Shown: positions 42,973 through 51,585 of the stretch, piece by piece
How positions within the stretch are numbered: the first letter of the stretch is position 1
Layout of the letters: each line of letters starts with the position of its first letter
Assembly: GCF_002355515.1 (NCBI RefSeq)
Contig: NZ_AP014809.1
Location: 4,302,501-4,366,500, forward strand
Length of the DNA: 64,000 nucleotides
Direction of reading: 5' to 3'
Source of the DNA: Methylorubrum populi
GTDB taxonomy: Bacteria > Pseudomonadota > Alphaproteobacteria > Rhizobiales > Beijerinckiaceae
Notes under the pieces: generated by a model
What the model saw: only the letters and a program-made list of their open reading frames with translations
Told to the model about the DNA's origin: nothing
The model's database searches: none
Translations under genes and position numbers: made by a program

Positions 42973-43110
42973 GCACGGTCGAGTGTGCCTGCTATACTAT
43001 TATTTGTCGTCGGGGCCGGATGCTCAACGGTAGATCCGGCTTCGGCTCAGTCTAATATCGATTTTGCGATCTAGTTGCGTCATCATCTGCGAGGCGACTT
43101 CTCATAGTCT

Positions 43111-43608
43111 TCATTTGTTCGTCGTCAGTGTCGCCCGGCTGAGCTCGACCGCAATGCTCAAGGCTTCGGTTGTCTGAAGCTGGGTTTGCGCGGTGATCAC
43201 GTCTGAGCGAGCAGCGACACCGGCAGCGTACTGGTTCTGAGTGATCACGAGGCTGCTGTCGCCGTTCCCGTCCAGGACCAGCATCACGCCGAGGTCCCTG
43301 GCGCTCGCGGCACGGTCGAACAGGATCATCTGCCGTGCCTTCGGGCTCGCTTCCCCGGTCTCGGGCGCGCGCAGGTTGTCGACGACGGCCCGCAGCGAAA
43401 GGTCGATGATCTCGACGTTGCGCACGATGTCGCGCTCGATGACCTGCATGAGGTTCCTGGAGGTCTGCTCGGCCTTGTCCTAGGCATCGCGACGAAGATC
43501 GAGGAGCATCGATGCCGACACGATCAGCATGCCGATAGGTGCCAGGACCCCGAGCGCCACCCAAGCGCGGCTATGTTCAAGTGGTCGCGAGAGGCGCGGC
43601 AGGGTCAT
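43111..43608 (-). pseudogene. Chimeric remnant: membrane sensor of a diguanylate cyclase joined to an efflux outer-membrane protein fragment
   Basis: From an ATG at 43608 the frame encodes a membrane segment (Trp-Val-Ala-Leu-Gly-Val-Leu-Ala-Pro-Ile-Gly-Met-Leu-Ile), a TAG stop at 43480-43482, then a periplasmic sensor part (Glu-Arg-Asp-Ile-Val-Arg-Asn-Val-Glu-Ile) like those of GGDEF proteins. It then switches to Gln-Asn-Gln-Tyr-Ala-Ala-Gly-Val-Ala-Ala-Arg-Ser-Asp-Val, typical of NodT-type outer membrane factors. No catalytic part remains. This is decayed DNA. Confidence 0.65.
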
Positions 43609-43828
43609 CGGCTGTTCCTCCTCGGCTTGCTGGCCGTTGCCCGATCGTTCGCACGCCAGCCATTACGGTCGATTTACCCCGATGGCTTTCGACGCCTTCG
43701 ACTCACGCATGGCTAACGCCCGGTTTTATCGCGCACTCACGCCGGACCGGCGGATCCGGGCGCGGGACCTGCGTCCCGCCGCCCGCTCATGGCGCATCCC
43801 GAGGATTGGCTACCCCGCGACCCGGCCC
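43609..43828. other. Gene-free region
   Basis: About 220 bases after the chimeric remnant, with open but Arg/Pro-rich frames and no ribosome site. Nothing recognised. Confidence 0.4.
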
Positions 43829-44845
43829 TCAGGCCCCGAGCGAGCTCCGTCGCGCTCCGTGACAGGCGTCCGGACCAGCCACCACCGCACCCGACCCGGT
43901 CGTTCGACCCACATGCATCGGCGCGCGCGATCCAGTCCGTCGCCATTCCCGCGCGAAGGCTGCCAAGTGCGGACGGGCCGGCCCCTCCGCATCAAGGTAG
44001 CGCAGGAATCCCTCCACGGCTGCATCGTGGCCCGCGGCATCCGTCTTACCCGTCAGATGCGCCCAGCGCATGAAGATGACGTAGAGGTTCGCCACGTCGG
44101 TCTCGCAGTAGTCCCGCACCCGACTAAGTTCGTCGCGCGCGACCAATTCGGCGACGCAGGACCCGTGCTCGCCCATCTTGCCCGGTGCGCCGACCGCCGC
44201 CGCAGCCTCCTCCAGGGTGAGACGCGAGGCCGCCCCGAAGGATGAGATCGCATCCATGAGGTCGAGGTGCCAGTCCTGGGCGTAGCGCTGCCCGTAATTG
44301 GCCCAGCGCGTTCCGCGAAGAAACCATGCGGGGGCCGCGAGACCGTGCATCAACGAGCGGGCGAGGACCACCGGCATGTCGAACGCCCTGCCGTTCCAGG
44401 TGACGAGCCTGTACCGTCCACCCTCGAAGAGCCTCCAGAAGGCGCGCAGCAGACGTGCCTCGTCCCATCCCGGTTCGCCGCCGCTGCGACAGGACCGCAA
44501 CTCGTAGGTCTCGACGCCCGTGCCCGCGTCGCGACCGACCCCCGCCTCGATCACCGAGATGGCGACGACCTGATGCCACATGGCCTTTGGAAACCGGTCG
44601 GCCGGCCAATCCGCGGGCGTCAGGGTCGGGTCCGGAACGGTCTCGATGTCCAGCATCATCAACGTGTCCGGGCTGCCCTCGTCGAAGTCGCGGCGGCGCA
44701 AGGGATGTCGCATGGTGTCGGGGCGCGCCTCCGCCCCGGGTGTGGCGGCGTCGAACAACGTCCGTTCCGCGAGCGGGCGACGGGCGGGTGAGCGCGACGC
44801 GGACGGGTCCCGGCATGCAATCGGTCGGCGTACGAAGGACGTCAT
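43829..44845 (-). CDS. PolB-like 3'-5' exonuclease
   Basis: A 338-residue protein of the DEDD exonuclease superfamily resembling predicted PolB-like exonucleases. The three acidic motifs are Met-Met-Leu-Asp-Ile-Glu-Thr, Thr-Trp-Asn-Gly-Arg-Ala-Phe-Asp-Met-Pro and Tyr-Cys-Glu-Thr-Asp-Val-Ala-Asn. The first 60 residues are basic and low-complexity, so the true start may be later (for example the Met at about residue 45). It follows the AAA protease gene by 12 bases. It may trim DNA or RNA. Confidence 0.75.
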   Translation of the reverse strand: MTSFVRRPIACRDPSASRSPARRPLAERTLFDAATPGAEARPDTMRHPLRRRDFDEGSPDTLMMLDIETVPDPTLTPADWPADRFPKAMWHQVVAISVIEAGVGRDAGTGVETYELRSCRSGGEPGWDEARLLRAFWRLFEGGRYRLVTWNGRAFDMPVVLARSLMHGLAAPAWFLRGTRWANYGQRYAQDWHLDLMDAISSFGAASRLTLEEAAAAVGAPGKMGEHGSCVAELVARDELSRVRDYCETDVANLYVIFMRWAHLTGKTDAAGHDAAVEGFLRYLDAEGPARPHLAAFAREWRRTGSRAPMHVGRTTGSGAVVAGPDACHGARRSSLGA

Positions 44846-44857
44846 GGCCTCTCCATT

Positions 44858-46939
44858 TCAGGTGTCGTGCGTGCGGCGGGCACCGCGGCCCGGACCGGCG
44901 CGGCGTCGGGGGGAGGCGGCCTTTCCCGAGAACAACGCCCGGGTGGCCGCGTCGTCGAGGTAGGCCGTGCGGAACAGGGCCTCCGCGATCCGTTCGAGGG
45001 CGAGGCGCTCGGTCCGCATGAGGTCGCACGCGCGCTCGTAGGCCAGCCGGAGCCGCTCAAGGACCGGGCGCATCAGCCAGGGCATCCGGGCCAGGTCGAT
45101 GTCCTGGGCGGGGGCCAGGGACAGCAGCGGGAAATCGGCGGAGAACCCCCACGACGCCTCCATCGCCGCGGCGCATCGGGTCGCCTCGGCGAGATCCGAG
45201 ACCGCGCCGGCGGAGACGTCGCCCAGGAGCACCTCCTCGGCCGCGCGGCCCGACAGGATCATCACCAGGGACCGTTCGAAGTCGCCCTCGGTCAGGGCTC
45301 CGTAGGCATCGACGAGCGCATGCTCGGTCAGGCCGCCGGTCGGGGCGATGGATAGCGTCACTGGTCCGCTCGCGCCGCTGGCCAGGAGCGCGACCGCATG
45401 CCCGGCCTCGTGGACGGCGCAGCGCATCCGGAGCCCATCCCCGAGCGCCGGCGTCCCATCCGAGGAGCCTGCCAGGATGTCGGCCACCGTGAGGGTGCGG
45501 CCGGCCCGTCGCGCGCTGCCACGCGCCCGCCGCACCAGCGCCTCGACGTCGGCACCCGTCATGCCACGCAGCAGCGGGACCACCGGCGCAAGGTCGAGGT
45601 CATCGGCGTCGGCCCCGAGATACTGGACCAGCATGCCGGTCAGCGCTTCGAGACCGGGAAGCTCGATCCGAAAGTGCCGTTCGAGCCGCCCCGAACGCAA
45701 GATCGCAGGATCGATCCTTGATGGATGGTTCGTCGTGCCGACGACGACGACCCCTTCGCGGCCGACGGCGCCGTCGAGGTGTTCCAGGAGGGCGTTGACG
45801 ACCTGGCTGGAGTAGTCACGATGATGTTCTAAGAAAGTATTCCTATCACCAAAGGAGTCGAGCTCGTCGATCAGGACCACGCAAGGCGAGCGCCGCGCTT
45901 CCTCGAAGAACTGCCGCATGGCGCCCAGGGTATGGCCAAGATGTCCGTCACGGGAGCCCTGCCACTGCGCGAGGGAGCCCGGATGAAGCGGTAGGTTTGC
46001 ACTTCGGGCCAGGGCCGCCGCGAACCGCGTCTTGCCCGTGCCGGGCGGCCCGCTGACGAGGACGGCCGATTCACAGGCCGCGAACGGGATGATCCCTTCC
46101 TGCCACGACCGTAGGTCCGCCACCAAGCCGAGCCCCCAATCCCGGGCGGCTCCGAGACCGAGCGTGTCCTCAAGGCGGGGCGCGTTCGCGGTGCGCTGCC
46201 TCTCTCGCTGGCGCGAACGCCCGAGGCGCTCCAGGGCCTCGGATGCTCCACGACCCGGGCGGATACCGAGCCGAAGGTCGGCGGCGGCCCGGACCGCCAC
46301 GCAGTCCCCGAGCGCGGCGAGGGGCGGAACCTCGCCGGTCACCGCCTCGATCACCAGGCTCAGAACCTCGGCGTCGAGCGGAGCGACGAGAACCTCCCGG
46401 TCGACGGCGCGCAGGAAGTCGCGCGGCAGCGTCCTGGCGGGATCCGACGCGACGCCGATGAGCGGGACGCCGGCGACCACGGCCGCGCCGACGGTTTCGT
46501 TGCCGCGGTCGGGCCTATGCTCGCGCGAGGCCCCGTCACGCGCGAACACGACGACCTCCCGCCGGCTGCGGTCGTTCCAGGCCCCGCGCCCGCCCTCGCC
46601 ATCCCGAACCCTCCATCCCAGTCCGAGGAGGCAGGGTCCCACGACGCACCGCATCGGCTCCACCCAATCCGGAGAGGATACGCGCACCAGTAGGACGGGG
46701 AAGCCTTCATCGGCCGCGGGTGGTCCTGCCGGAGCGAACGCGCGCCCCAGCATGACCGCGGCGGCCACGACGTCGGCGGCCAGCCGGGGCATGGGCGATG
46801 CCTCCCGCCGGCCGAGCGCGAGCGCGTCGAGCTCGGTTTCGTCCAGGCACCATGATGGATCCGGGCTCGCGGCTTCCTTCCGCAACGCCTCGACGAAGGC
46901 GCGCGCCATCGCGCAGGCCGCCTCGTTCGGTTCGGGCAT
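44858..46939 (-). CDS. Soluble FtsH-like AAA protease
   Basis: A 693-residue protein. An unfamiliar N-terminal region (1-260) precedes an AAA module: Walker A Gly-Pro-Pro-Gly-Thr-Gly-Lys-Thr at 297-304, Walker B Val-Val-Leu-Ile-Asp-Glu at 354-359, and a second region of homology. An M41-type protease follows with His510-Glu-Ala-Gly-His514, then Leu-Ser-Gly-Arg-Ala-Ala-Glu-Glu and Ser-Asp-Leu-Ala-Glu-Ala-Thr. Unlike FtsH it has no N-terminal membrane segments. Substrates are likely local proteins of the cluster; not known. Confidence 0.88.
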   Translation of the reverse strand: MPEPNEAACAMARAFVEALRKEAASPDPSWCLDETELDALALGRREASPMPRLAADVVAAAVMLGRAFAPAGPPAADEGFPVLLVRVSSPDWVEPMRCVVGPCLLGLGWRVRDGEGGRGAWNDRSRREVVVFARDGASREHRPDRGNETVGAAVVAGVPLIGVASDPARTLPRDFLRAVDREVLVAPLDAEVLSLVIEAVTGEVPPLAALGDCVAVRAAADLRLGIRPGRGASEALERLGRSRQRERQRTANAPRLEDTLGLGAARDWGLGLVADLRSWQEGIIPFAACESAVLVSGPPGTGKTRFAAALARSANLPLHPGSLAQWQGSRDGHLGHTLGAMRQFFEEARRSPCVVLIDELDSFGDRNTFLEHHRDYSSQVVNALLEHLDGAVGREGVVVVGTTNHPSRIDPAILRSGRLERHFRIELPGLEALTGMLVQYLGADADDLDLAPVVPLLRGMTGADVEALVRRARGSARRAGRTLTVADILAGSSDGTPALGDGLRMRCAVHEAGHAVALLASGASGPVTLSIAPTGGLTEHALVDAYGALTEGDFERSLVMILSGRAAEEVLLGDVSAGAVSDLAEATRCAAAMEASWGFSADFPLLSLAPAQDIDLARMPWLMRPVLERLRLAYERACDLMRTERLALERIAEALFRTAYLDDAATRALFSGKAASPRRRAGPGRGARRTHDT

Positions 46940-46987
46940 GGCATCCTCCGGCTTCGCGTGGGACTTCGATGGTGAGGGGCCGATGGT

Positions 46988-47584
46988 TCAGCGGCGGCGA
47001 AGCTTGCGCATCCTCGGTCGCGCCCATCGCGCCGCGAGGCGCATGAGCCGGCGCTCGTCGGCGCTGCGCCGTGCCAGCGCGCGCAGGGCGTAGGCGATGA
47101 CCGCCGGCGCGGTCGCGTCGCCGCGCTCGGCCATCAGCAGGAGATTGCCCATCACGAGATCCGACGCGACCGAAGCCGCGCCGCACGTGCGGACGTGACG
47201 GATCGCGAGCGCCGTGGCCGCGGCCGCGTCCCCGTCCCTTGCCGCGGACCAGCGCGGTTCGCCGAGTATCGACGTCGTCGCCAGCAGCCGCGCGAGGGCC
47301 GTTGCTTCCGCCCGGTCGAGGCGTCCGGGCGGGTACGTCCGCCAAGCCGCCACCACGCCGGCTTCGACCCCGGGCGGCACGCCGCGCCGCGGGGTTCGGA
47401 TCGCACGCCGCAAAACCGAACACGAAACCACCCGGCCAGGCTCCGATGCCATGTCCACCTCCAGCGGCCCCGCCCGTTCCAAGGCGGCCAACGAATCCGT
47501 CACGCTTTCGAAAAACTTGGCCCGTGCCCCCGCGGGGAGCCGGGACGACCCGATGGGCGAATAGGCGGTCGCCGCGCTGCGCAC
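46988..47584 (-). CDS. Hypothetical helical protein sharing a domain with the metallophosphoesterase fusion
   Basis: A 198-residue protein. Residues about 80-178 align by eye with the N-terminal 130 residues of the protein at 49058-50332 (Trp-Arg-Thr near the start, an Asp-Ala-Ala block, Cys-Gly, a final Ala-Leu-Arg-Ala-Leu helix). The repeat-like helical pattern recalls TPR-type or scaffold domains. Its start lies 75 bases from the operator-like palindrome at 47659-47673. It heads the unit with the AAA protease and exonuclease. Confidence 0.65.
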   Translation of the reverse strand: MRSAATAYSPIGSSRLPAGARAKFFESVTDSLAALERAGPLEVDMASEPGRVVSCSVLRRAIRTPRRGVPPGVEAGVVAAWRTYPPGRLDRAEATALARLLATTSILGEPRWSAARDGDAAAATALAIRHVRTCGAASVASDLVMGNLLLMAERGDATAPAVIAYALRALARRSADERRLMRLAARWARPRMRKLRRR

Positions 47585-47658
47585 GGGCTCGGCTTCACAG
47601 CGCCCAGCCCGGTTGGCCGGGCTGTTGAAATGCCCACGACGTTCGAGGATGCTGATAT

Positions 47659-47673
47659 TATACCTGCGGTATA
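47659..47673. promoter_or_regulatory. Operator-like palindrome, site 3
   Basis: TATACC-TGC-GGTATA, perfect inverted repeat, in an AT-rich patch inside the 270-base gap between the degenerate phosphoesterase gene and the gene at 46988-47584. It is placed as the promoter region of the minus-strand unit with the AAA protease. Same sequence as site 1, opposite strand. Confidence 0.7.
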
Positions 47674-47853
47674 TAATGCGATCAAGCCATCGCCGTCATT
47701 GGCGGCCGGGAAAAGTCGTGGCGGCGGCAGCCCGAGGCGGGATGTCAGCGATGGGCGCCGTCCCGGCCCAACCTTTCCCGGCTCCCGATGCCCGTTGGCC
47801 CGTCCGGGGAGCTTGGTACGGGCGGTCCTGGGCCGTAGGTCGACGTTCCCATC

Positions 47854-48870
47854 TCAGGCCTCGACCACCAAGGCTGGGTCGAAGGCATCGGCCGCATCCC
47901 AGCGCCGCAAGGGATTGGCGACGACCCTGGTCCGGCCGATGCGGTAATCCGCCGGGGCGACGGCCCGGCCGTGGACCCAGAGCGTCGGCGCGCCCCAGGC
48001 GTGCATGACATCCTCCAGGTCCGAGGCATGCGAGGCTGCCAGCCAGGCGTCCCCGAGCCATCCCGTCCAGGCGTCGGGCAGCGAACGGCGTGAAGGCGCG
48101 AAGTGGGTGAGCACGACGGCGCGGTCCCCGGGGCGAACACCGGGCACGAGCGTCCCGGGTCCCCTCGCGACGTTCAGCGATTGACACACGATGCTGGTGA
48201 GGGCGTCCTCGATGTATCCCCGCGACCTTGCATGGGCCCCGAGGGCGTCGAGCGGCGACCACGGGCGCCCCCGCCGAAGCAGGACGCGCCGGCAATCCGC
48301 CCAGCTGTGGCGGGCCGCGACCCTGGCCAAGCGGCCCTCGAAGCTCCCTTCGAGGCACCAGTCGGTCCACAGGGTCGCCCCGACCACCACGGTCCCGCCG
48401 CCGGCCTCGGGACCGATGCGTACCGCGTCGTCGGCGAGCAGGTGGATGCCGAGGTCCCGGGCGAGCTCCCGGCCGCGGGCGACCGCCTCCACCATGGGCG
48501 TCTCGGACCACAACTCCGCGCTGCCCGCCACCATCAGGACGGGCCTGTTCCCCTGTCTGCCGTCCAGGGCCCGCGCCAACCAGTTCAACGCGACGTCCAG
48601 CCCGATGGCCACTCCGCCCGCGACCAGCAGGACGTCGAACTCAGGAAGCGGATCGGGGAGCCGGAACTCGGGATTGCGGTCGACGAGCAGGTCGGACAGG
48701 ATCCAGAACCTCGCGTTCTCCCTTCGGCTCCCGACGGAGGCCGGTCCGGGACAGGCCGTCCGCACCTCGGGCGTCGCGTCGATCCGCGCTCGGGGCCGAA
48801 ACGGAAGCGGCAACGGCTCCGGGACCTCGGCGCCCGGAACACGACGAGGGGGGCGAACATGCCGCGTCAT
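47854..48870 (-). CDS. Degenerate metallophosphoesterase paralog
   Basis: A 338-residue protein from ATG 48870 (367 from 48957). It keeps the order of metallophosphoesterase motifs but has lost most ligands: Ser-Asp-Leu-Leu-Val-Asp instead of Ser-Asp-Leu-His, Ala-Gly-Gly-Val instead of Gly-Asp, Ala-Gly-Ser-Ala-Glu instead of Gly-Asn-His-Glu, Thr-His-Phe-Ala-Pro instead of Thr-His-His-Ala-Pro and Val-His-Gly-Arg-Ala-Val instead of Gly-His-Thr-His. It should not bind two metals. It is paired with an intact paralog just upstream and may regulate or scaffold it. Confidence 0.8.
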   Translation of the reverse strand: MTRHVRPPRRVPGAEVPEPLPLPFRPRARIDATPEVRTACPGPASVGSRRENARFWILSDLLVDRNPEFRLPDPLPEFDVLLVAGGVAIGLDVALNWLARALDGRQGNRPVLMVAGSAELWSETPMVEAVARGRELARDLGIHLLADDAVRIGPEAGGGTVVVGATLWTDWCLEGSFEGRLARVAARHSWADCRRVLLRRGRPWSPLDALGAHARSRGYIEDALTSIVCQSLNVARGPGTLVPGVRPGDRAVVLTHFAPSRRSLPDAWTGWLGDAWLAASHASDLEDVMHAWGAPTLWVHGRAVAPADYRIGRTRVVANPLRRWDAADAFDPALVVEA

Positions 48871-49057
48871 CGTAGCCCCCCGGCGGCCGCCGATCCCGTT
48901 CCGGTCGAGCCCGGGGAGCGGAACGGGATGGGATGCGGCGGAGGTGCTCCCCGGCATCCTAGCGCACGAGGCTCACGGGCGAAGTCCGGCAAGGGCGTCT
49001 CCATCGGTTCTCGGCTTGCGGGAGGCAGTCAGGGCGGGGCGGCCGCCCCGGGCGGTC

Positions 49058-50332
49058 TCAGACCTTGACGACCAGCCCGGGCTGGAAGCGCGGGTTCTCG
49101 CCGGGATATCCTCGCGGGTTGCAGAGCACGCGGGTCCCGCCGAGGCGGTAGTCGAACGGCGTATGGGTGTGCCCGTGGACCCAGAGCGAAGGCCGACCGG
49201 CCTCGATCAGGTCGTCCAACCGCGACGCGTAGGCGGCATTGAGCGGTTTGCCGAGGAACCGTGGGGCGACGCTCCCCGCCGCGGGAGCGTGATGCGTGAC
49301 CACGACGTGCGCCCGCGTCGTCGCGTCCGCGGCGGACCGGAGCGCAGTTTCGAGGAAGCGGCGTGACGCGAGGTGCAGCGCGAGCGCCTCCTCCGGCCGG
49401 AACCGCCGCCACTCCGGCTTGCGGCTCCAGGCGATGAGGCGGTGATCGTTGAGGCCCACGCGTGCGTCCCGCATGGCGGGGACCCGCGTCGCCGGTCCGT
49501 CGAGCTCGTAATCCGTCCACAGGGTGCATCCCGAGACCACGACGTCGCCGAAGCGGACGGTGTCGTTCTCCAGGAGGTGAATTCCGGCCTCCATCGCGGC
49601 CGCGCGCCCCGCCTGCAACTCGTCCGGCAGGCATCGACGGTAGAATTCATGGTTTCCGGCCACGAACGCAACCGGCATATGCGGCCGGACCGTCGCGGCG
49701 AGCCACGCGATTGACTTGACGAGGCCCTCGCCGACGTCGCCGGCGACCACCGCGAGATCGGCCCCGGGGATCGAGGCTGGGGTCCATGGACTCCCGATGT
49801 CGATGTGCAGGTCCGAAAAGATCCATAGGCGCATCGGTTCTCCCTCGGTGTCGTCGCCCGGAAGCCGCAGCCGGTCCGGCGCCCTGTCGTCGCTCCCGGC
49901 GGAGACGCCCGCCGGCTTAAGTTCCACCCGGGACCGCCACGCATAGGCGAACCGGGCATGGTGCGGTCCGCCCGTCCCGTCGGCGGCGAGACGGTCGAGC
50001 GCATCGGCGAGGAACGTCGCGGCAGCCTTTTCGCCGCGAAGCGCCAGCGCGAGCGCCGCGGTGGCGACCACGTCGACGTCGGGATGCGCCGGACCGCATC
50101 GTCCGAGGACCGCCCGGGCGTCGCGGAGCGCCGCCGGGGCGTCTTCCCATTCCGAGGCGGCCACGGAGGGACCGGACCCTTGGAGGGCAGCCGTCGCCGC
50201 AGCCAGCAACGGCTTGGCCAGATCGGGCGCGAGGGCGCCCGGCCCGACCGTCCGCCACAACCTGGTGAGGGACGTCGAACCGCCCGCCGCCGGCAGCGCC
50301 CAGCGACGTTCGCCTTGGGGGTGCACGGGCAT
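49058..50332 (-). CDS. Helical-domain and calcineurin-like metallophosphoesterase fusion
   Basis: One open frame of 424 residues. Residues 1-165 form the helical domain shared with the protein at 46988-47584. The rest (from internal ATG 49834) is a complete metallophosphoesterase: Ser-Asp-Leu-His, Gly-Asp-Val, Gly-Asn-His-Glu, Thr-His-His-Ala-Pro and Gly-His-Thr-His. The internal ATG is preceded by GAGGGAGA, so a free 258-residue enzyme may also be made. The upstream start may be ATG 50332 or GTG 50326, which is better spaced from AGGAG. Substrate unknown, perhaps a cyclic nucleotide or nucleic acid. Confidence 0.75.
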   Translation of the reverse strand: MPVHPQGERRWALPAAGGSTSLTRLWRTVGPGALAPDLAKPLLAAATAALQGSGPSVAASEWEDAPAALRDARAVLGRCGPAHPDVDVVATAALALALRGEKAAATFLADALDRLAADGTGGPHHARFAYAWRSRVELKPAGVSAGSDDRAPDRLRLPGDDTEGEPMRLWIFSDLHIDIGSPWTPASIPGADLAVVAGDVGEGLVKSIAWLAATVRPHMPVAFVAGNHEFYRRCLPDELQAGRAAAMEAGIHLLENDTVRFGDVVVSGCTLWTDYELDGPATRVPAMRDARVGLNDHRLIAWSRKPEWRRFRPEEALALHLASRRFLETALRSAADATTRAHVVVTHHAPAAGSVAPRFLGKPLNAAYASRLDDLIEAGRPSLWVHGHTHTPFDYRLGGTRVLCNPRGYPGENPRFQPGLVVKV

Positions 50333-50465
50333 CTCCTGACATCCTCGCATGGCCGCCCGGACAGGCGGCAAGGGCTCCCCCGCCCACATCTCGACGGGCG
50401 GGACCGGCTTCCGCCTTTCGAGCGAGGGAGGGGCGACCCGCCTCGACGGAAAGGCAGACGGTGCG

Positions 50466-51443
50466 CTACTGCAGGGAGGGACGCGGACCGGCGGGCCGTC
50501 CCAGGCGGTAGAGCCTGGAATAGGTGCGCGCCCAGGTACGACGGTCGGAAACGTAGACTTCCGAGGTTCGGACCCGGCGACCTGGGGGAAAGTCCGGATG
50601 GTGCGTGACGCGACCGACGAGCGCCGCGACCGGCCGCATCCCGAACTCCCATTCCTCAAGGACGGGGGCGGCGGCGAGCTCCTCCGCGGACGGGTATTCG
50701 CCGTCCTCCGCGGCGTCCAAGGCATCGGCAAGGTCCCGGAGCCGGTCCTGCGCGTCGCGGCGGTCCGCCTCGCCCATCCCGGCCAGGACGGGAGCGATGA
50801 CGTCGCCGGGATGCCCCGGCATCGGGACCGCACCGGGTACGACCGCGTTCAGCACGCGAAGCGCAGCGCGAACGGACAGGGACGCGAGCAGGGATCCATG
50901 GGCCGGGGCGGCGGCGTCCCGCAGCGGAGCCGGCAGGCCGCGAGGGATCACGCGGATCGAGGTGTCGTCCAGGCCCGCGGCCGCGGCCGTGTCGCGCACG
51001 GTTCGGTCGGACGCTCCGAGTGAGGGGAAACCGCACCCCAGCAGCCAAGGGACGGCGGCATGCGCGGTCGCGCGCAGCATGGACACGGCCATGGCGCGTT
51101 CGAGGACGGACGGTCCGACGGCGATCACCCTGGGACATTCCCCGAGATCAACCGGGCAGTCCGCCGCCCACCCTGGCGGCAGGTCGAGCACCACGAGGCG
51201 TCGCGCGGGATCGGCGGCCGTCTCCCGCGGGAAGTCCTCTGCGAAGGAGGGACCGTCCCTGCAAAGCTCGACAACGCGCAGCGTGTCCGGCACGCTGTCG
51301 AGTCGAGGCAGCCGGGATTCGTGCGCGCCTACGACGCGCAGGAGCGTCGTGGCGGTGCCGACCGAGGCTGCGGCACGGGCAATCAGGAAGGCGGCGTGCG
51401 TGCCAACGGCACGGCCATCGCCGCCGAACAGCGCGATGATCAT
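50466..51443 (-). CDS. ParA-like protein with degenerate P-loop and DUF6634-like C-terminus
   Basis: A 325-residue protein. The N-terminus Ile-Ile-Ala-Leu-Phe-Gly-Gly-Asp-Gly-Arg-Ala-Val-Gly-Thr-His resembles a ParA/MinD deviant Walker A in which the Lys residues are lost, followed by Arg-Leu-Val-Val-Leu-Asp-Leu-Pro-Pro like a Walker B. The C-terminal tail with Arg-Thr-Trp-Ala-Arg-Thr-Tyr-Ser-Arg-Leu-Tyr-Arg-Leu-Gly resembles DUF6634, a small domain frequent in rhizobial and methylobacterial accessory DNA. Divergent from the XRE gene at 51586. Confidence 0.6.
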   Translation of the reverse strand: MIIALFGGDGRAVGTHAAFLIARAAASVGTATTLLRVVGAHESRLPRLDSVPDTLRVVELCRDGPSFAEDFPRETAADPARRLVVLDLPPGWAADCPVDLGECPRVIAVGPSVLERAMAVSMLRATAHAAVPWLLGCGFPSLGASDRTVRDTAAAAGLDDTSIRVIPRGLPAPLRDAAAPAHGSLLASLSVRAALRVLNAVVPGAVPMPGHPGDVIAPVLAGMGEADRRDAQDRLRDLADALDAAEDGEYPSAEELAAAPVLEEWEFGMRPVAALVGRVTHHPDFPPGRRVRTSEVYVSDRRTWARTYSRLYRLGRPAGPRPSLQ

Positions 51444-51534
51444 GGCGAAACCCCAAAGGCGGAAAGCGGCCCTCCCGCTCGACGATCAGTCGGGCGGGGG
51501 CGGGCAGTCGGCGGTGCTTGTTGAAGATCCCAAT

Positions 51535-51549
51535 TATACCTGTGCTATA
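51535..51549. promoter_or_regulatory. Operator-like palindrome, site 4
   Basis: TATACCTGTGCTATA matches site 3 at 13 of 15 positions. It lies between the divergent genes at 51443 (minus) and 51586 (plus), 92 and 37 bases from their starts, so it could control both. The XRE protein encoded next to it is a plausible binder. Confidence 0.6.
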
Positions 51550-51585
51550 AAAATCTTTCAAGCCTCGCCCGACGCGCCTCGGGGA

